33,101 nt of DNA from Rikenellaceae bacterium. GTDB taxonomy: Bacteria; Bacteroidota; Bacteroidia; Bacteroidales; Rikenellaceae. The translations under genes were made by a program, and so were the position numbers. Each line of letters begins with the position of its first letter. The stretch's first letter is position 1. Location: positions 1 to 33,101 of the forward strand of contig SUZP01000019.1 of the NCBI GenBank assembly GCA_015059865.1, in the 5' to 3' direction. This document shows positions 31,588-33,101 of the stretch, in pieces. The notes under the pieces were generated by a model, which saw nothing but the letters and a program-made list of their open reading frames with translations, did no database searches and was not told where the DNA came from.

Positions 31588-32184
31588 ATGTTAGAGAACT
31601 CTTTTCAGCACGAACTTATCGAGGCAGGATGCGACGAGGCTGGGCGAGGATGCTTGGCAGGTTCGGTATTTGCCGCAGCTGTAATTCTTCCGCCCGACTT
31701 CTACCACCCTCTACTGAACGACTCGAAGCAGATGAGCGAGAAGAACCGCTACGCCCTGCGCGAGGTGATATGCAAGGAGGCTGTGGCGTGGGCAGTGCAG
31801 GAGGTATCGGCCGCACGCATCGACGAGATAAATATCCTCCACGCATCGTTCGAGGGGATGTCGTTGGCGGTGGAGCAGCTCAACCCGCAGCCCCAATTTC
31901 TCGCCATTGACGGCAACCGCTTCTACACCAAGTTGCAACTTCCGTTTCAGTGCATCGTAAAGGGCGACGGCAAGTATGCCAATATCGCTGCGGCATCGGT
32001 CTTGGCAAAGACCTTCCGCGACGACTATATGCTGTGCCTTGCCGAGAAGTACCCGATGTATGGTTGGGCAAAGAATAAGGGCTACCCCACTCGCGAACAC
32101 CGCCTCGCTGTGCGCCAATATGGACTCTCGCCCTACCACCGCAAGAGTTTCAATCACGAGATAGACCAACTCGAACTATTTTAG
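31588..32184 (+). CDS. rnhB: Ribonuclease HII
   Basis: A 198-residue RNase HII, which cuts the RNA strand of RNA-DNA hybrids and starts removal of single ribonucleotides from DNA. GCDEAGRGCLAG holds the catalytic D16 and E17, FLAIDGNR the next aspartate (D108), and the KGDGKYANIAAASVLAK segment and final YHRKSF region complete the family pattern. Length is normal. Confidence 0.96.
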   Translation: MLENSFQHELIEAGCDEAGRGCLAGSVFAAAVILPPDFYHPLLNDSKQMSEKNRYALREVICKEAVAWAVQEVSAARIDEINILHASFEGMSLAVEQLNPQPQFLAIDGNRFYTKLQLPFQCIVKGDGKYANIAAASVLAKTFRDDYMLCLAEKYPMYGWAKNKGYPTREHRLAVRQYGLSPYHRKSFNHEIDQLELF

Positions 32185-32221
32185 CTACGAAAAATATACC
32201 ACAAACTAAAAACAATAATTT

Positions 32222-33101
32222 ATGAGACTTAAACCTATTCTTTTAGCATTTGCCCTCATCGCAGGCATCTGCACAGTATCGGCTCAGGATGACGATACTA
32301 TCGCAAAGCCGAAGGTAACAACCGTCGAGCAGTTGGCACAGCGCATAGCTGACCAGAAGCACAACTTCCAAGTATTGGAGAAGAAAATCGAAGATGTACT
32401 TCTCTTCGACTACTTGAAGGATTATGCCATTATCGACAAGGTGCGCCTGACCGGCCCTGCACGCCAACCACAAAACAAGGAGTTCCGTCGCACGAACGAC
32501 CCATTCTACGACCAATTCCTCGACAACGAGTTCAAATTCTACACCTACATCTTCTTCCCTAAGGACACCAAGCAGAACAAGAAGTATCCGTTGATTGTTA
32601 TGCCTCACGGCGGCATTCACGGAACATTTAGTTCGGGCAACCGCCACTTCTTGCGCGAGTTGTTGGCACAGGGTTACATTGTTGTTGCTCCCGACTATCG
32701 CGGAAGTACCGGCTACGGCAAGGATTGCTGGCAGTCAATCGATTATGGTGGCTTGGAGAACGAAGATGTATTGGAGGCAACCAAATATATGATTGAGAAT
32801 TACAGCGTAGTTGATAAAAACCGTGTGGGCTTGATGGGTTGGAGCCACGGAGGTATGATATCGTTGATGAATGCTTGCCGATACCCCGACATCTACACTT
32901 GTGCCTATGCCGGTGTTCCCGTATCGGATGTAACATTCCGCTTGACCTACCACAGCGAGACCTACGGCAAGCTCTTCTCGGACAAGTACCATATTGGCAA
33001 GACTCCAAAGGAGGCTCCTGAGGAGTATGCTCGTCGCTCGCCTGTTACCTACGCCAAGGATTTGCGTATTCCGTTGATGATTACGACCACCGAGAATGAC
33101 A
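32222..33101 (+). CDS. Secreted S9-type (prolyl oligopeptidase family) peptidase, cut by the window end
   Basis: The first 293 codons of an alpha/beta-hydrolase run to the window edge without a stop. A signal peptide ends near CTVSAQ (about residue 20). PLIVMPHGGIHG forms the oxyanion region, and PDYRGSTGYGKD is the motif conserved in S9 acylaminoacyl/dipeptidyl peptidases. The nucleophile is S208 in GWSHGG. The final ITTTEND probably contains the catalytic aspartate, with the histidine beyond the edge. Unlike DPP4-type enzymes it has no large beta-propeller before the hydrolase domain. It likely hydrolyses peptides in the periplasm; an esterase role is possible. Confidence 0.85.
   Translation, partial: MRLKPILLAFALIAGICTVSAQDDDTIAKPKVTTVEQLAQRIADQKHNFQVLEKKIEDVLLFDYLKDYAIIDKVRLTGPARQPQNKEFRRTNDPFYDQFLDNEFKFYTYIFFPKDTKQNKKYPLIVMPHGGIHGTFSSGNRHFLRELLAQGYIVVAPDYRGSTGYGKDCWQSIDYGGLENEDVLEATKYMIENYSVVDKNRVGLMGWSHGGMISLMNACRYPDIYTCAYAGVPVSDVTFRLTYHSETYGKLFSDKYHIGKTPKEAPEEYARRSPVTYAKDLRIPLMITTTEND

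Overview
The window looks like chromosomal DNA of a Bacteroidales gut-type bacterium. Alistipes or another Rikenellaceae is my best guess, but the genus is not proven. The evidence is: promoter -7 boxes of the Bacteroidetes form TAnnTTTG, several with TTTG/ATTG about 19-21 bp upstream; few clear Shine-Dalgarno sites; an outer-membrane barrel protein with an N-terminal carboxypeptidase-regulatory-like domain; a lipoprotein DPP III; and an arginine operon with the Bacteroides-type N-succinylornithine carbamoyltransferase. No rRNA, tRNA, CRISPR array, transposase or phage gene was recognised.

Layout. 155-1633: a DUF4491 membrane protein and a membrane-anchored metallophosphoesterase. 1686-6342: an efflux operon (TolC-like, HlyD-like and two ABC-2 permeases, with no ATPase). 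6349-11691 (minus): an outer-membrane beta-barrel protein, with a LytS/LytTR-type two-component pair upstream of it. 11763-15215 (minus): gamma-carbonic anhydrase, MazG and a DPP III lipoprotein. 15345-17111 (minus): DUF456 protein, PanD and PanC. 17112-17562: a 451-bp regulatory gap. 17563-22471 (plus): arginine operon (GNAT acyltransferase, argG, argC, argD, argF'), with an ARG-box-like palindrome over the first start codon. 22565-25198: prfC and gpsA. 25380-27515: an AT-rich, foreign-looking type II restriction-modification island (HNH endonuclease, small HTH controller, divergent m5C methyltransferase). 27533-28606 (minus): flavin reductase and an unknown protein. 28743-30542: DUF177, rpmF and plsX. 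30552-31505 (minus): a polytopic membrane protein. 31588-32184: rnhB. 32222 to the end: a truncated secreted S9-type peptidase.

Three things stand out. First, at least eight gene boundaries carry short tandem arrays whose period is exactly 7 bp, built from several unrelated heptamers (AATTGTC, AATTCTC, TAGTGAG, TTAGCCA, CAGAATG, CTCTCGT, AAATTAA). Some run into coding sequence and supply N- or C-terminal residues or alternative start codons. Second, the LytS-type kinase has a segment resembling the Rho/RNase R/cold-shock OB fold, placed by topology on the outer face of the inner membrane. Third, several regulatory dyads are precise: an operator-like inverted repeat between the restriction-modification promoters, a 22-bp palindrome filling the promoter spacer of the outer-membrane protein gene, and a leader hairpin just downstream of it. 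All calls come from reading the sequence; no database search was run.
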